Positions 14,903 through 21,909 of a DNA stretch of 26,391 nucleotides are shown in pieces. This DNA comes from Actinomycetes bacterium (lineage in GTDB: Bacteria > Actinomycetota > Coriobacteriia > WRKU01 > WQUG01), in contig WQUG01000037.1 in assembly GCA_009785855.1 (NCBI GenBank), positions 1 through 26,391 of the forward strand. Direction: 5' to 3'. The translations under genes were made by a program, and so were the position numbers. Every line of letters starts with the position of its first letter. Position 1 is the stretch's first letter. Under the pieces are notes generated by a model. It ran no database searches, had not been told where the DNA came from, and saw nothing but the letters and a program-made list of their open reading frames with translations.

Positions 14903-15142
14903 GTGAAAAACCTGTTCATCGTTCTTATCGTGCTCTGGGCCATCAGCGCCCTGGGCATCATCATCTGCGTCCTGCTGCATTCCGGCAAGGACGCGGGCCT
15001 GTCCGACTACTTCAGCAACAACGTCTCGACATCGGTCGGCACCGGCATCATAGAGAAGAACCTCGATCGTCTCACCATCGCGTTCTCGGTCTGCTTCGCC
15101 GTGATCCTGCTGGCGATCATGGTGATCCTGCCGAAGCTCTGA
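14903..15142 (+). CDS. secG: Preprotein translocase subunit SecG
   Basis: This is a 79-residue membrane protein with two spans: residues 3-25 (LFIVLIVLWAISALGIIICVLL) and about 57-77. Between them lie HSGKDAGLSDYF and the GTGIIEKNLDRLT segment, both typical of SecG. SecG binds SecYE and helps the SecA-driven export cycle. It starts with GTG at 14903, with AAAGGAG 5 nt upstream. Placement after the glycolytic genes is common in Gram-positives. trpB follows after 13 nt with no terminator, so secG, trpB and trpA are probably one transcript. secA, its motor partner, is about 9.7 kb downstream. Confidence 0.93.
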   Translation: MKNLFIVLIVLWAISALGIIICVLLHSGKDAGLSDYFSNNVSTSVGTGIIEKNLDRLTIAFSVCFAVILLAIMVILPKL

Positions 15143-15155
15143 TGCAGGGCCTTCG

Positions 15156-16340
15156 ATGACCACCGGCAGGTTCGGACCCTACGGGGGTCGCTATATCCCT
15201 GAAACGCTCATGGGCGCCGTGCGCGAGCTCGAAGAGGCTTATGAGCACTGGCGCAGCGATCCCGGCTTCACCAGCGAGCTGGACGCGCTCCTCTGCGGTT
15301 ACGCCGGACGTCCCTCGCTGCTCACGTACGCGGCGAAGATGACTGCCGACCTGGGCGGGGCGAAGATCTACCTCAAGCGCGAGGACATGAACCACACCGG
15401 CTCGCACAAGATCAACAACGTGCTGGGGCAGGCCCTGCTCGCCAAGAAGATGGGCAAGACGCGTCTGATCGCGGAGACCGGCGCCGGCCAGCACGGGGTG
15501 GCCACGGCCACGGCGGCGGCCCTGCTCGACATGGACTGCGAGGTCTTCATGGGGGCAGAGGACATGGAGCGCCAGGCGCTCAACGTCTACCGCATGGAGC
15601 TTCTGGGGGCTACGGTCACGAAGGTGGTATCAGGCACCGGCACGCTCAAGGACGCCGTCAACGCGACGATGCGCGAGTGGGCCGGGCGCATGGTCGACAC
15701 GCATTACTGCCTCGGCTCGGTCATGGGACCGCATCCCTTCCCGACGCTCGTACGCGACTTCCAGGCCGTCATCGGCCGCGAGATCCGCGCGCAGTTCTTC
15801 GAGGCGGAAGGGCGTCTGCCCGATGCCATCATCGCCTGCGTGGGGGGTGGCAGCAACGCGATCGGCTCCTTCTACGAGTTCATCGATGATGCGACAGTCG
15901 AGCTCATCGGCTGCGAGGCGGCAGGCTGTGGCGTCGACACGCCGCGCCATGCTGCGACGCTGGCCAAGGGGTCGGTGGGCGTACTCCACGGCATGAAGTC
16001 CTACTTCTGCCAGGACGAGTTCGGTCAGATCATGCCCGTCTATTCGATCTCTGCGGGCCTGGACTACCCGGGCATCGGCCCGGAGCACGCCCTGCTCCAT
16101 GACGCCGATCGCGCACGCTATGTGCCGGTCACCGATGACGAAGCGGTCGAGGCCTTTGGCTATCTTGCGCGCACCGAGGGCATCATTCCGGCTATCGAGA
16201 GCGCCCATGCGCTGGCCTTCGCGATGCGCTATGCGCCCCGTCTCGGGCCGGACAAGTCGATCGTCGTGACCCTGTCGGGGCGCGGTGACAAGGACGTGGC
16301 GGCGATCGCTCGCTATCAGGGGGTAGCGCTTCATGAATAG
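15156..16340 (+). CDS. trpB: Tryptophan synthase beta chain
   Basis: This 394-residue PLP enzyme condenses indole with L-serine to make tryptophan. It starts FGPYGGRYIPETLM. The PLP lysine is in KREDMNHTGSHKINN (about Lys86), followed by AETGAGQHGVATATAAAL, the phosphate loop CVGGGSNAIGSF, and the C-terminal VVTLSGRGDKDV. This is the TrpB1 type that works with an alpha subunit. CAGGG is 5 nt before the ATG. The stop overlaps trpA by 8 nt. The remaining tryptophan genes (trpE, G, D, C, F) are not in the window. Confidence 0.97.
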   Translation: MTTGRFGPYGGRYIPETLMGAVRELEEAYEHWRSDPGFTSELDALLCGYAGRPSLLTYAAKMTADLGGAKIYLKREDMNHTGSHKINNVLGQALLAKKMGKTRLIAETGAGQHGVATATAAALLDMDCEVFMGAEDMERQALNVYRMELLGATVTKVVSGTGTLKDAVNATMREWAGRMVDTHYCLGSVMGPHPFPTLVRDFQAVIGREIRAQFFEAEGRLPDAIIACVGGGSNAIGSFYEFIDDATVELIGCEAAGCGVDTPRHAATLAKGSVGVLHGMKSYFCQDEFGQIMPVYSISAGLDYPGIGPEHALLHDADRARYVPVTDDEAVEAFGYLARTEGIIPAIESAHALAFAMRYAPRLGPDKSIVVTLSGRGDKDVAAIARYQGVALHE

Positions 16341-17106
16341 GATCACGGAAGCCTTCAGCGGCAAGACGGCCTTCATACCCTTCGTCACGGGGGGCGACCC
16401 TGATATCGAGACGACTGAGGCGCTGCTGCACACGCTGGCGGAGGCCGGCGCGGATATCATCGAGATCGGCATCCCCTTCTCGGATCCCATCGCTGAGGGT
16501 CCGGTCATCGAGGCCGCCGATGTGCGCGCCTTGAGTCACGGCTGCACGGTCGACGACCTCTTCGAGATGGTGGCGCGCGTGCGACGCAGCGTGCAGATCC
16601 CGCTGCTTATGATGACCTACTACAACCCGATCTTCGTCTACGGAGCTCAGCGCTTCTGCGAGCGCTGTGCGCAGGTCGCCCTCGACGGGCTCATCGTGCC
16701 CGACCTGCCCTTCGAGGAGCGAGACGAGCTTTACGAGGTCGCCCGGACCCACGGGGTCACGCTCATCTCGATGATCGCGCCGACCTCAAGCGACGAGCGC
16801 ATCGAGACCATCGCGCGCGCCTCAGAGGGCTTCCTCTACTGCGTCTCATCGCTGGGGGTCACCGGCGAGCGCAGCGAGCTGGGAGCGGCCGCCCGGGTCA
16901 TGATCGAGAAGGTCCGTCGCGTCTCGTCGGTCCCCTGTGCGGTCGGCTTCGGGGTCTCGACTCCCGCGCAGGCGCGCGAGATAGCAGGCTTCGCCGACGG
17001 CGTGATCGTCGGCAGCGCGCTCGTGCGCATCGTCGCAGAGTCGGGTCGCGCCAGCGCAGATGACGTCGCTCGCTTCACCGCCCAGATGAAAGCCGCGATC
17101 TCGTAG
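16333..17106 (+). CDS. trpA: Tryptophan synthase alpha chain
   Basis: This 257-residue TIM-barrel protein cleaves indole-3-glycerol phosphate to indole, which is channelled to TrpB. The catalytic Glu is in EIGIPFSDP (Glu44, equivalent to E. coli Glu49). The residue equivalent to E. coli Asp60 is Glu55 (PIAEGPVI), a conservative change. YYNPIFVYG, VPDLPFEE, SSLGVTGERS and the phosphate-binding VGFGVSTPAQA and GVIVGSALV loops are present. AGGGGG lies 9 nt before the ATG. The gene closes the secG-trpBA unit; no terminator hairpin follows before the next promoter. Confidence 0.96.
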   Translation: MNRITEAFSGKTAFIPFVTGGDPDIETTEALLHTLAEAGADIIEIGIPFSDPIAEGPVIEAADVRALSHGCTVDDLFEMVARVRRSVQIPLLMMTYYNPIFVYGAQRFCERCAQVALDGLIVPDLPFEERDELYEVARTHGVTLISMIAPTSSDERIETIARASEGFLYCVSSLGVTGERSELGAAARVMIEKVRRVSSVPCAVGFGVSTPAQAREIAGFADGVIVGSALVRIVAESGRASADDVARFTAQMKAAIS

Positions 17107-17117
17107 CCGCTCGGGCG

Positions 17118-17134
17118 ACTATATACGCTATAGT
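17118..17134 (+). promoter_or_regulatory. Palindrome overlapping the -10 of the 7TM-LuxR gene
   Basis: ACTATA (17118-17123) and TATAGT (17129-17134) form a perfect inverted repeat with a 5-nt centre. The right arm contains the likely -10 (TATAGT). Its position makes it a candidate operator, possibly for autoregulation by the downstream HTH protein. That link is inferred. Confidence 0.4.
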
Positions 17135-17139
17135 TGATA

Positions 17140-17162
17140 CCATGGGCGGGAGGAGCCCATGG
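17140..17162 (+). promoter_or_regulatory. 5' hairpin holding the Shine-Dalgarno in its loop and the start codon in its stem
   Basis: CCATGGGC (17140-17147) pairs perfectly with GCCCATGG (17155-17162). The 7-nt loop GGGAGGA is the Shine-Dalgarno sequence, and the start ATG (17159-17161) is inside the right arm. If transcription starts near 17141 as the -10 suggests, the hairpin would sit at the very 5' end of the mRNA. Confidence 0.5.
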
Positions 17163-18931
17163 AAGGGGCGGTAGTGAAGCCGACGAGAGAGGAAACGACG
17201 ACGGGCCCCCGCGAGGTGCTCAGCGCGCTGGCGCCTCTGTTGATCGCGGTGGCGGTCGGCATGGCGCTTCTGCTCGTCTTCCAGGCAGGCGATACCCTGC
17301 ACAAGGACCCGCTGCATACCGATCTGCAGGCATCTCCCTTCTACGCCAGATCAGGCTTCGAACCCGTCTGGGCCCAGATCGACGATCCGCGCGCGCTGGA
17401 CTGGGACCTGACGATCCCGCCCCACGGAGGCAAGGTCATCCTCTCAGACCTCCCCGGACAGTCACCGGCAGGCTATGGCATGTTCTCGACAGCGCACCGG
17501 AGCATCCGGGAGTTCACGCTATTGATCCCGTTCTCCCTCAGTAAGGAAGCGCTGCGCAACACCGGCGAGGGCGGGACCGGATACCCGATGCTCTCTCTTG
17601 CCGGCATAGGGGAGAACTGGGAGATCTTCGTCAACGGTCACTCGGTCGCCCGCCAGATATTCCTGGATAAGTCCGGCAGGATAGCGGAGTTCCGCAATCT
17701 CCATGACGTCTCGATCCCTGTCGCGAAAGACTACCTGCGCGCGGGCAAGAACGCCCTGGTGATCCACATCCTGGGGGCGCCCGGAAGCAAGTGGACCGGA
17801 CTGCGCTACGCATCTCCCTACTATCTGACCAGCAGCTCGAACACCTTCAGCGACCTCCCGACGCTGTCCGGCCTGTTGATCAGCATCTCCTTCCTTTTGG
17901 TCGGCCTCTATCACCTGCTGGTCTACGTGCTGCGTCGGGCTGACTTCTACAGCCTGTTCTTCGTCGTGTTCTCCGTGGTCGCGTCGCTCTACTATCTGGT
18001 GGAGACGCCGATACTCTACCTCTTCATCCATGATACCGCCGTGCTCCAACGCCTCGACTATGGGCTGATGTATCTGTTGATATTCTCGGGGGTCGCCTTT
18101 CTTGAGACGATCCTGGCCGGCAAGATCTCGAAGATCACCACGGCCTACGGCGTCTTCAGCGCGCTTCTGGCGGTCGTTCAGTGGTTCTTCCCGATATGGT
18201 TCGCCTATGGTCTGGTGACGGTCTGGCGCTATACGACCATCGTCTTTCTTGCCTATGCCGTCGTGTTCGGGGTCGCGCGGCTGATACTACGGAGCGCGTC
18301 CAACCTTACGGACGGCGGACAGGCGCGCCCGGGGCTGGGCACAAGACTCCTGAACTATCTGTTGAGCACGGAGGCGGGGATCGTCTATGTCATGCTGATC
18401 TTCGTCGGACTGACCGCGATCATCGACATCATCGACATCGCGGTGCGCAACGTCAACTTCCCCCTCAAGGACTACGCTCTTCTGGGCTTTACCCTGAGCA
18501 TGGCCTTCATCCTTTCGCGCAAGTACGCTCGCCCTGCCCCGACGCCGGCGCTGGCCGACGCCGGGCTGACGCCGCGCGAGATGGAGGCCGCCCAGCTCCT
18601 GATCGAGGGAACGACACGGCGCAACGTCGCCCGGAAGCTGAGCCTGAGCGCCGCTGAGCTCGACCAGTGCGAACGTGACATCCGCCAGAAGCTGGGGCTG
18701 CCCACTGACGTCGATCCGGTCCTGGGCGGGGTGATCGCAGAGTTCTCCCTGACGAAACGAGAGACCGAGATGCTCAACTTCCTGCGCGAGGGGGCCACGA
18801 CCGACCGTATCGCAGCCGAGCTCTTCATCACCGAGGGCACGGTCAGAAGCCATGTCAGCAGTCTGCTGGCCAAGCTGGGAGTCGAGAAGCGCCAGGATGT
18901 CGCCGCCTGGTTCCAGGCGCGCGCGCAGTGA
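17159..18931 (+). CDS. Membrane-bound sensor-regulator: extracellular domain, 7TM region, two LuxR-type HTH units
   Basis: The protein has 590 residues. TM1 spans about residues 21-44. An outside domain of about 190 residues follows, with NWEIFVNGHSVARQIF and KNALVIHILG, resembling the beta-jelly-roll sensor part of 7TMR-DISM proteins. About seven membrane spans follow between 238 and 460 (SGLLISISFLLVGLYHLLVY onward). Two cytoplasmic LuxR/GerE-like helix-turn-helix units end the protein. The first (about 467-515, LTPREMEAAQLLIEGTTRRN) has an atypical recognition helix. The second (about 529-590, LTKRETEMLNFLREG, ITEGTVRSHVSSLLAKLGV) is canonical. No kinase or receiver is present, so it should bind DNA from the membrane. 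Start choice: ATG 17159 has its Shine-Dalgarno sequence only 4 nt away; GTG 17174 is an alternative. Ligand and targets are unknown. Confidence 0.75.
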   Translation: MEGAVVKPTREETTTGPREVLSALAPLLIAVAVGMALLLVFQAGDTLHKDPLHTDLQASPFYARSGFEPVWAQIDDPRALDWDLTIPPHGGKVILSDLPGQSPAGYGMFSTAHRSIREFTLLIPFSLSKEALRNTGEGGTGYPMLSLAGIGENWEIFVNGHSVARQIFLDKSGRIAEFRNLHDVSIPVAKDYLRAGKNALVIHILGAPGSKWTGLRYASPYYLTSSSNTFSDLPTLSGLLISISFLLVGLYHLLVYVLRRADFYSLFFVVFSVVASLYYLVETPILYLFIHDTAVLQRLDYGLMYLLIFSGVAFLETILAGKISKITTAYGVFSALLAVVQWFFPIWFAYGLVTVWRYTTIVFLAYAVVFGVARLILRSASNLTDGGQARPGLGTRLLNYLLSTEAGIVYVMLIFVGLTAIIDIIDIAVRNVNFPLKDYALLGFTLSMAFILSRKYARPAPTPALADAGLTPREMEAAQLLIEGTTRRNVARKLSLSAAELDQCERDIRQKLGLPTDVDPVLGGVIAEFSLTKRETEMLNFLREGATTDRIAAELFITEGTVRSHVSSLLAKLGVEKRQDVAAWFQARAQ

Positions 18932-18971
18932 GCAACACCTCCCGCGGACAGGATCCCACACTTTTTCCGCA

Positions 18972-19023
18972 CGCGTTGAGTTTTTCGACAGAATTCAACG
19001 CGACTGAGCCCTTTACAAGGGCT
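18972..19023. repeat. Two hairpins between the 7TM-LuxR gene and the DUF4870-like gene
   Basis: CGCGTTGA (18972-18979) pairs with TCAACGCG (18995-19002). AGCCCTT (19007-19013) pairs with AAGGGCT (19017-19023) around TAC. They may terminate the regulator transcript. The second overlaps TATGAT (19023-19028), a possible -10 for the next gene, so either a terminator or an operator role is possible. Confidence 0.45.
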
Positions 19024-19061
19024 ATGATCATAGGGTAGGCCTCGACAAAAAGGAGATCGAA

Positions 19062-19658
19062 ATGAAGACAACAACAGTACAACCGCACAAGTCATCGCTG
19101 GGCATGGAAGCAAATGTGCTGGTCCTGATCATGTATATCGTCATCGGGGCGTCCGCCAGCACTGCCCGGGTCTCAGTTCTGGGCTATATAGGCTGGTTCG
19201 CCTGGGTCGTGCCGCTCGTCTTCTTCTTCCTGGAGAAGAAAAGCGGATTCGTGAAGTTCCACGCGGTGCAGGCCGCCGGCATCGGCATCGTCCTTGCAGC
19301 ATTGGACATCATCTTCTCGATTCTGATGTGGGCCACGACGCCGAGAGTGACTGACTTTACCAGCGCGCTGAACGTCGCGACCGGTCACGGCTGGGGTCTC
19401 TTCGCCCTTGTGGGGACGATCTGGTTGATCGTCTCACTGGCTATCACAGTTCTGATCATCTACATCGTCATCACCGCCTGGAACTACAAGCAGGTCGAGT
19501 TGCCCATCATCGGCCCGATGGCGGCCAAGGCAGCGACCAAGCTCGACGACTTCGCCAAGCAGCAGGGCTTCGGACAGGACCAGCAGCCACCGCAGTCACA
19601 GCAGCCCCCCCAGCAGCAGCAGCCCCCCCAGCAGCCGCCTTACAACCCGGGACAGTAG
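19062..19658 (+). CDS. DUF4870-like membrane protein with Gln/Pro-rich tail
   Basis: This 198-residue protein has about four hydrophobic segments: residues 16-33, 42-58, 68-90 and 113-140. The phrase EKKSGFVKFHAVQAAGIGIV matches the pattern (hydrophobic, then SxFVRFHAxQA) of small Tic20/DUF4870-like membrane proteins. The tail from about residue 165 is soluble and almost all Gln and Pro. It contains two C7 tracts (19605-19611 and 19623-19629) in a repeated CAG/CCC pattern, a possible site of strand slippage. AAGGAG lies 7 nt before the ATG. A lipoprotein gene follows after 15 nt. Function is unknown. Confidence 0.75.
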   Translation: MKTTTVQPHKSSLGMEANVLVLIMYIVIGASASTARVSVLGYIGWFAWVVPLVFFFLEKKSGFVKFHAVQAAGIGIVLAALDIIFSILMWATTPRVTDFTSALNVATGHGWGLFALVGTIWLIVSLAITVLIIYIVITAWNYKQVELPIIGPMAAKAATKLDDFAKQQGFGQDQQPPQSQQPPQQQQPPQQPPYNPGQ

Positions 19659-19673
19659 AAGGAGAGCGGAACC

Positions 19674-20369
19674 ATGAAACGACTACTTGCACTGACTCTG
19701 GCCATCGCACTGACGCTGGCGCTCGCCGGCTGCGGCGCCAAGAAGTCAACGCTGATCGACGAGGCTCTGAAGAAGGCCGAGAACGCGAGCAAAGACTCCA
19801 GCAAGAGCAGCTCGGTCACGGGCTCTCTCTTCGCGGCCCAGGACGAGATCAAGGCCAAGATGACCAACTACGACTTCACGATGAAGATGAGCAGCGGCGA
19901 CGGCGAGGCCAATTCCTCGCGCGAGCTCTACATCAAGGACAAGGTGCTCATCACACAGATGGACGGCTCAGACAACGTCACCTATGTCGACTTCGCTGCG
20001 AACAAGACCTATACGCTCAACACTGCCGACAAGACCGGGCAGGATCAGGGTTCGGCTTCAAGCAGCAACACCGGCATGCTCTTCAGCATCCTGATGAACT
20101 TCGGTCTTACGCAGAGCATGCTCCTGAAGGACAACGATCTGATCAAGCCCAAGAAGCTCGGCTCAGAGACCATCGCCGGCCAGAAGTGCACGGGATATTC
20201 CTACAGCTTCGGCGGGGCGTCCATCAAGTTCTGGATCGATGACGAATACGGTCTGGCACTCAAGACCGAGGGTGGCACGAGCAGTTGGGAGGTCACCGAG
20301 TTCAAGGTCGGCGGCGCCGATCCGGCCAGCTGGATCAACTTGAGCGATTTCAAGATCGAATCGCTGTAG
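19674..20369 (+). CDS. Lipoprotein, DUF4412-like
   Basis: This 231-residue protein starts MKRLLALTLAIALTLALAGC; the lipobox LAGC puts the lipidated cysteine at residue 20. A Ser/Lys-rich linker (ASKDSSKSSS) precedes a beta-rich domain. That domain has VLITQMDGSDNVTYVDFAAN, a GSETIAGQKCTGYSY segment and KFWIDDEYGLALKTEGG. The pattern of a short peptide that asks for an 'advanced' outer-face beta fold resembles DUF4412 and LolA/LppX-like lipoproteins, but the family is uncertain. GAAGGAG lies about 9 nt before the ATG. It is probably co-transcribed with the DUF4870-like gene and anchored on the outer face of the membrane. Confidence 0.75.
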   Translation: MKRLLALTLAIALTLALAGCGAKKSTLIDEALKKAENASKDSSKSSSVTGSLFAAQDEIKAKMTNYDFTMKMSSGDGEANSSRELYIKDKVLITQMDGSDNVTYVDFAANKTYTLNTADKTGQDQGSASSSNTGMLFSILMNFGLTQSMLLKDNDLIKPKKLGSETIAGQKCTGYSYSFGGASIKFWIDDEYGLALKTEGGTSSWEVTEFKVGGADPASWINLSDFKIESL

Positions 20370-20379
20370 ACGGCGTAAG

Positions 20380-20441
20380 TAACGCAGTTTCCTTTTTGAT
20401 GCGTTACGGTAGAACAGCTCCGCTTCGGCGGAGCTGTTCAC
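20380..20441. repeat. Two-hairpin repeat element, copy 2
   Basis: TAACGCA (20380-20386) pairs with TGCGTTA (20400-20406), followed by the 12-bp TTCG-capped stem at 20412-20439. The second hairpin and its flanks are identical to copy 1 at 2691-2755 apart from one base before the stem; the first loop is 4 nt shorter and unrelated. Like copy 1, it follows a gene for an exported protein. A tRNA T-arm-like sequence comes directly after it (20444-20459). Confidence 0.75.
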
Positions 20442-20476
20442 ATCGGGTTCAAGTCCCGTTCACTTTATTGCAGGGT

Positions 20477-20562
20477 TGGTGTCGGAGGAGGGACTTGAAC
20501 CCTCACGCCCTTTCAGGCACTAGCCCCTCAAGCTAGCGCGTCTGCCATTCCGCCACTCCGAC
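20477..20562 (-). tRNA. tRNA-Leu (anticodon GAG)
   Basis: On the minus strand GTCGGAG pairs with CTCCGAC as a 7-bp acceptor stem. The anticodon arm CTAGC-TTGAGGG-GCTAG gives anticodon GAG (Leu, CUC/CUU codons). A long variable arm follows, as expected for a class II tRNA, then the T-arm GAGGGTTCAAGTCCCTC. Discriminator A and CCA are encoded in the DNA. Length is 86 nt including CCA. Confidence 0.95.
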
Positions 20563-20629
20563 AAGAGTAGATAGCTTAGATAGTCTATCGTGTCCGCGCC
20601 AGAGGCGCAAGCGCAGGCAAGGCGAGGTA

Positions 20630-20659
20630 TTGAGGCCTGATTTACAGATACGCTAGAAT
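20630..20659 (+). promoter_or_regulatory. Promoter of the EamA transporter gene
   Basis: TTGAGG (20630-20635), an 18-nt spacer and TAGAAT (20654-20659) make a fair sigma-70-type promoter. The start would lie near 20666, about 30 nt before the ATG at 20695. Confidence 0.55.
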
Positions 20660-20694
20660 GAGGTCTCTTGTCAACGCTCCAGGGAAAGGAAGAT

Positions 20695-21618
20695 ATGAAC
20701 AGGGGCCACCCACTGCTCGGGTATGCGTTCGCGGCACTTGCAGCCCTTGGGTGGGCGGCGGGCGGGCTCATCTCGCAGGGGCTCTACCGCTCCAGCTCCA
20801 TCGATCCCGCGACCTTGACCGGCATACGTACGAGCTGTGCGCTGGCGGTCCTGTTCCTGCTGCTCCTTGTGACGCGCCGCCGCTCCTTCAAGCTCTCGCA
20901 GCCCGGTCGCGACCTGCTCTTCCTCGTGCCCTTCGGGGCGATCGCGCTTGCGGGTATGAACTTCACCTACCTGCAGTCCATACAGATCTCCGGCGTTGCG
21001 CCCGCGATACTCATGGAGTACATGGCCCCGATCTTCACCCTGCTGGTCGGGGTGATCCTTTTCCGGGAGAAGCTGAGTCCGGCCATCATCATCGGGGTCG
21101 GTGTCGCGATACTGGGCTGCGCGGTCGTGGTCGGCGTCTTCAACCAAGGCGCGTTGTCCGTGTCTGCGCGGGGTATCTTCTGGGGCGTCGCCTCGGCGGT
21201 CGCCTTCGGGCTCTATGGCGTGATGGGGGACCGGGGACCGGCGCGCATCGACATTTTCTCCAAGCTCTTCTATGGCCTGCTGTTCTCTGCCCTGCTCTGG
21301 AACATCGTGCTCGGGCCGGCGCGGGTGTTCGCCCCGCTGGCTGCGCCACGAACAGCGCTGCCTATCCTGGCCCTGGCGGCCTTTTCGACCGTGCTGCCCT
21401 TCGGAGCCTTCCTTGTGGCCCTGCGCACGATCGATGCGACGCGGGCGAGCGTGACGGCGATGCTTGAGCCGGTCGCGGCGGGTATCGGAGCGGCGGTGTT
21501 CTTCGGGCAGCCGCTCACACAGAACCTGATCATCGGAGGCCTGATCATCATCGGTGCGATCACCTTCATACAGCTGGCCGAGCGCCACGCTGTTCAGAAG
21601 TTCCCGCGCGAGGGCTGA
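20695..21618 (+). CDS. EamA/DMT family transporter
   Basis: This 307-residue protein has ten predicted spans in two repeated EamA domains (about residues 8-140 and 158-290). It opens LGYAFAALAALGWAAGGLIS. At the end of each repeat are MAPIFTLLVGVILFREKLSP and LEPVAAGIGAAVFFGQPLTQ, the typical EamA helix pair. Family members move metabolites such as amino acids or nucleotides; the substrate here is unknown. ATG 20695 is preferred over an upstream TTG (20668) because the AAAGGA Shine-Dalgarno sequence lies just upstream and the protein then starts at the first membrane helix. It stands alone, flanked by tRNA genes on the other strand. Confidence 0.9.
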   Translation: MNRGHPLLGYAFAALAALGWAAGGLISQGLYRSSSIDPATLTGIRTSCALAVLFLLLLVTRRRSFKLSQPGRDLLFLVPFGAIALAGMNFTYLQSIQISGVAPAILMEYMAPIFTLLVGVILFREKLSPAIIIGVGVAILGCAVVVGVFNQGALSVSARGIFWGVASAVAFGLYGVMGDRGPARIDIFSKLFYGLLFSALLWNIVLGPARVFAPLAAPRTALPILALAAFSTVLPFGAFLVALRTIDATRASVTAMLEPVAAGIGAAVFFGQPLTQNLIIGGLIIIGAITFIQLAERHAVQKFPREG

Positions 21619-21650
21619 TCTGAGAGAGACAAGCGTAAGGGAAACGAGTT

Positions 21651-21724
21651 TGGAGGCGATGCCCGGAATCGAACCGGGGATAAGGGCTTTGCAGGCCCCT
21701 GCCTTACCGCTTGGCCACATCGCC
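21651..21724 (-). tRNA. tRNA-Cys (anticodon GCA)
   Basis: On the minus strand GGCGATG pairs with CATCGCC. The anticodon loop CTGCAAA gives GCA (Cys). The T-arm CCCGGTTCGATTCCGGG is intact, and T plus CCA end the gene. Length is 74 nt. No clear promoter is seen directly upstream, so it may be read from the tRNA-Gly promoter through the spacer. Confidence 0.95.
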
Positions 21725-21776
21725 GCCTACAGAAAACAAGATCGACTCGCGTGTTCGGGCCGATCTCATCAGAGTG

Positions 21777-21801
21777 TCCTTGGAGCGGAAGACGGGGCTC
21801 G
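21777..21801 (-). repeat. Duplicate of the tRNA-Gly 3' end
   Basis: These 25 bases are identical to 21906-21930, which hold the CCA, the 3' acceptor strand and part of the T-arm of tRNA-Gly. The copy lies 129 nt away on the 3' side of the tRNA. Beyond the repeat the sequences differ, so it is not a full second gene. The arrangement resembles attL/attR of an element integrated at a tRNA 3' end. Confidence 0.75.
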
Positions 21802-21846
21802 CGTGTCTTGGCTGCGCCAATCCACGAGGCCTCGCGAAGCTCGGCC

Positions 21847-21871
21847 CAGAACAGTCCTCTGGACTGTTCTG
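21847..21871. repeat. Perfect hairpin inside the tRNA-Gly/tRNA-Cys spacer
   Basis: CAGAACAGTCC (21847-21857) pairs perfectly with GGACTGTTCTG (21861-21871) around TCT. No T-tract follows on either strand. It could be a processing or partial termination signal between the two tRNAs. It lies inside the segment bounded by the 25-nt repeats. Confidence 0.6.
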
Positions 21872-21909
21872 CCCTCTCGGGTTCTCGCCCGTCTGCCGTT
21901 GTCAATCCT

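Noticed and set aside
21777..21801. Second complete tRNA-Gly gene
   Set aside because: Only the 3' 25 bases match; no D-arm, anticodon arm or 5' acceptor strand follows.
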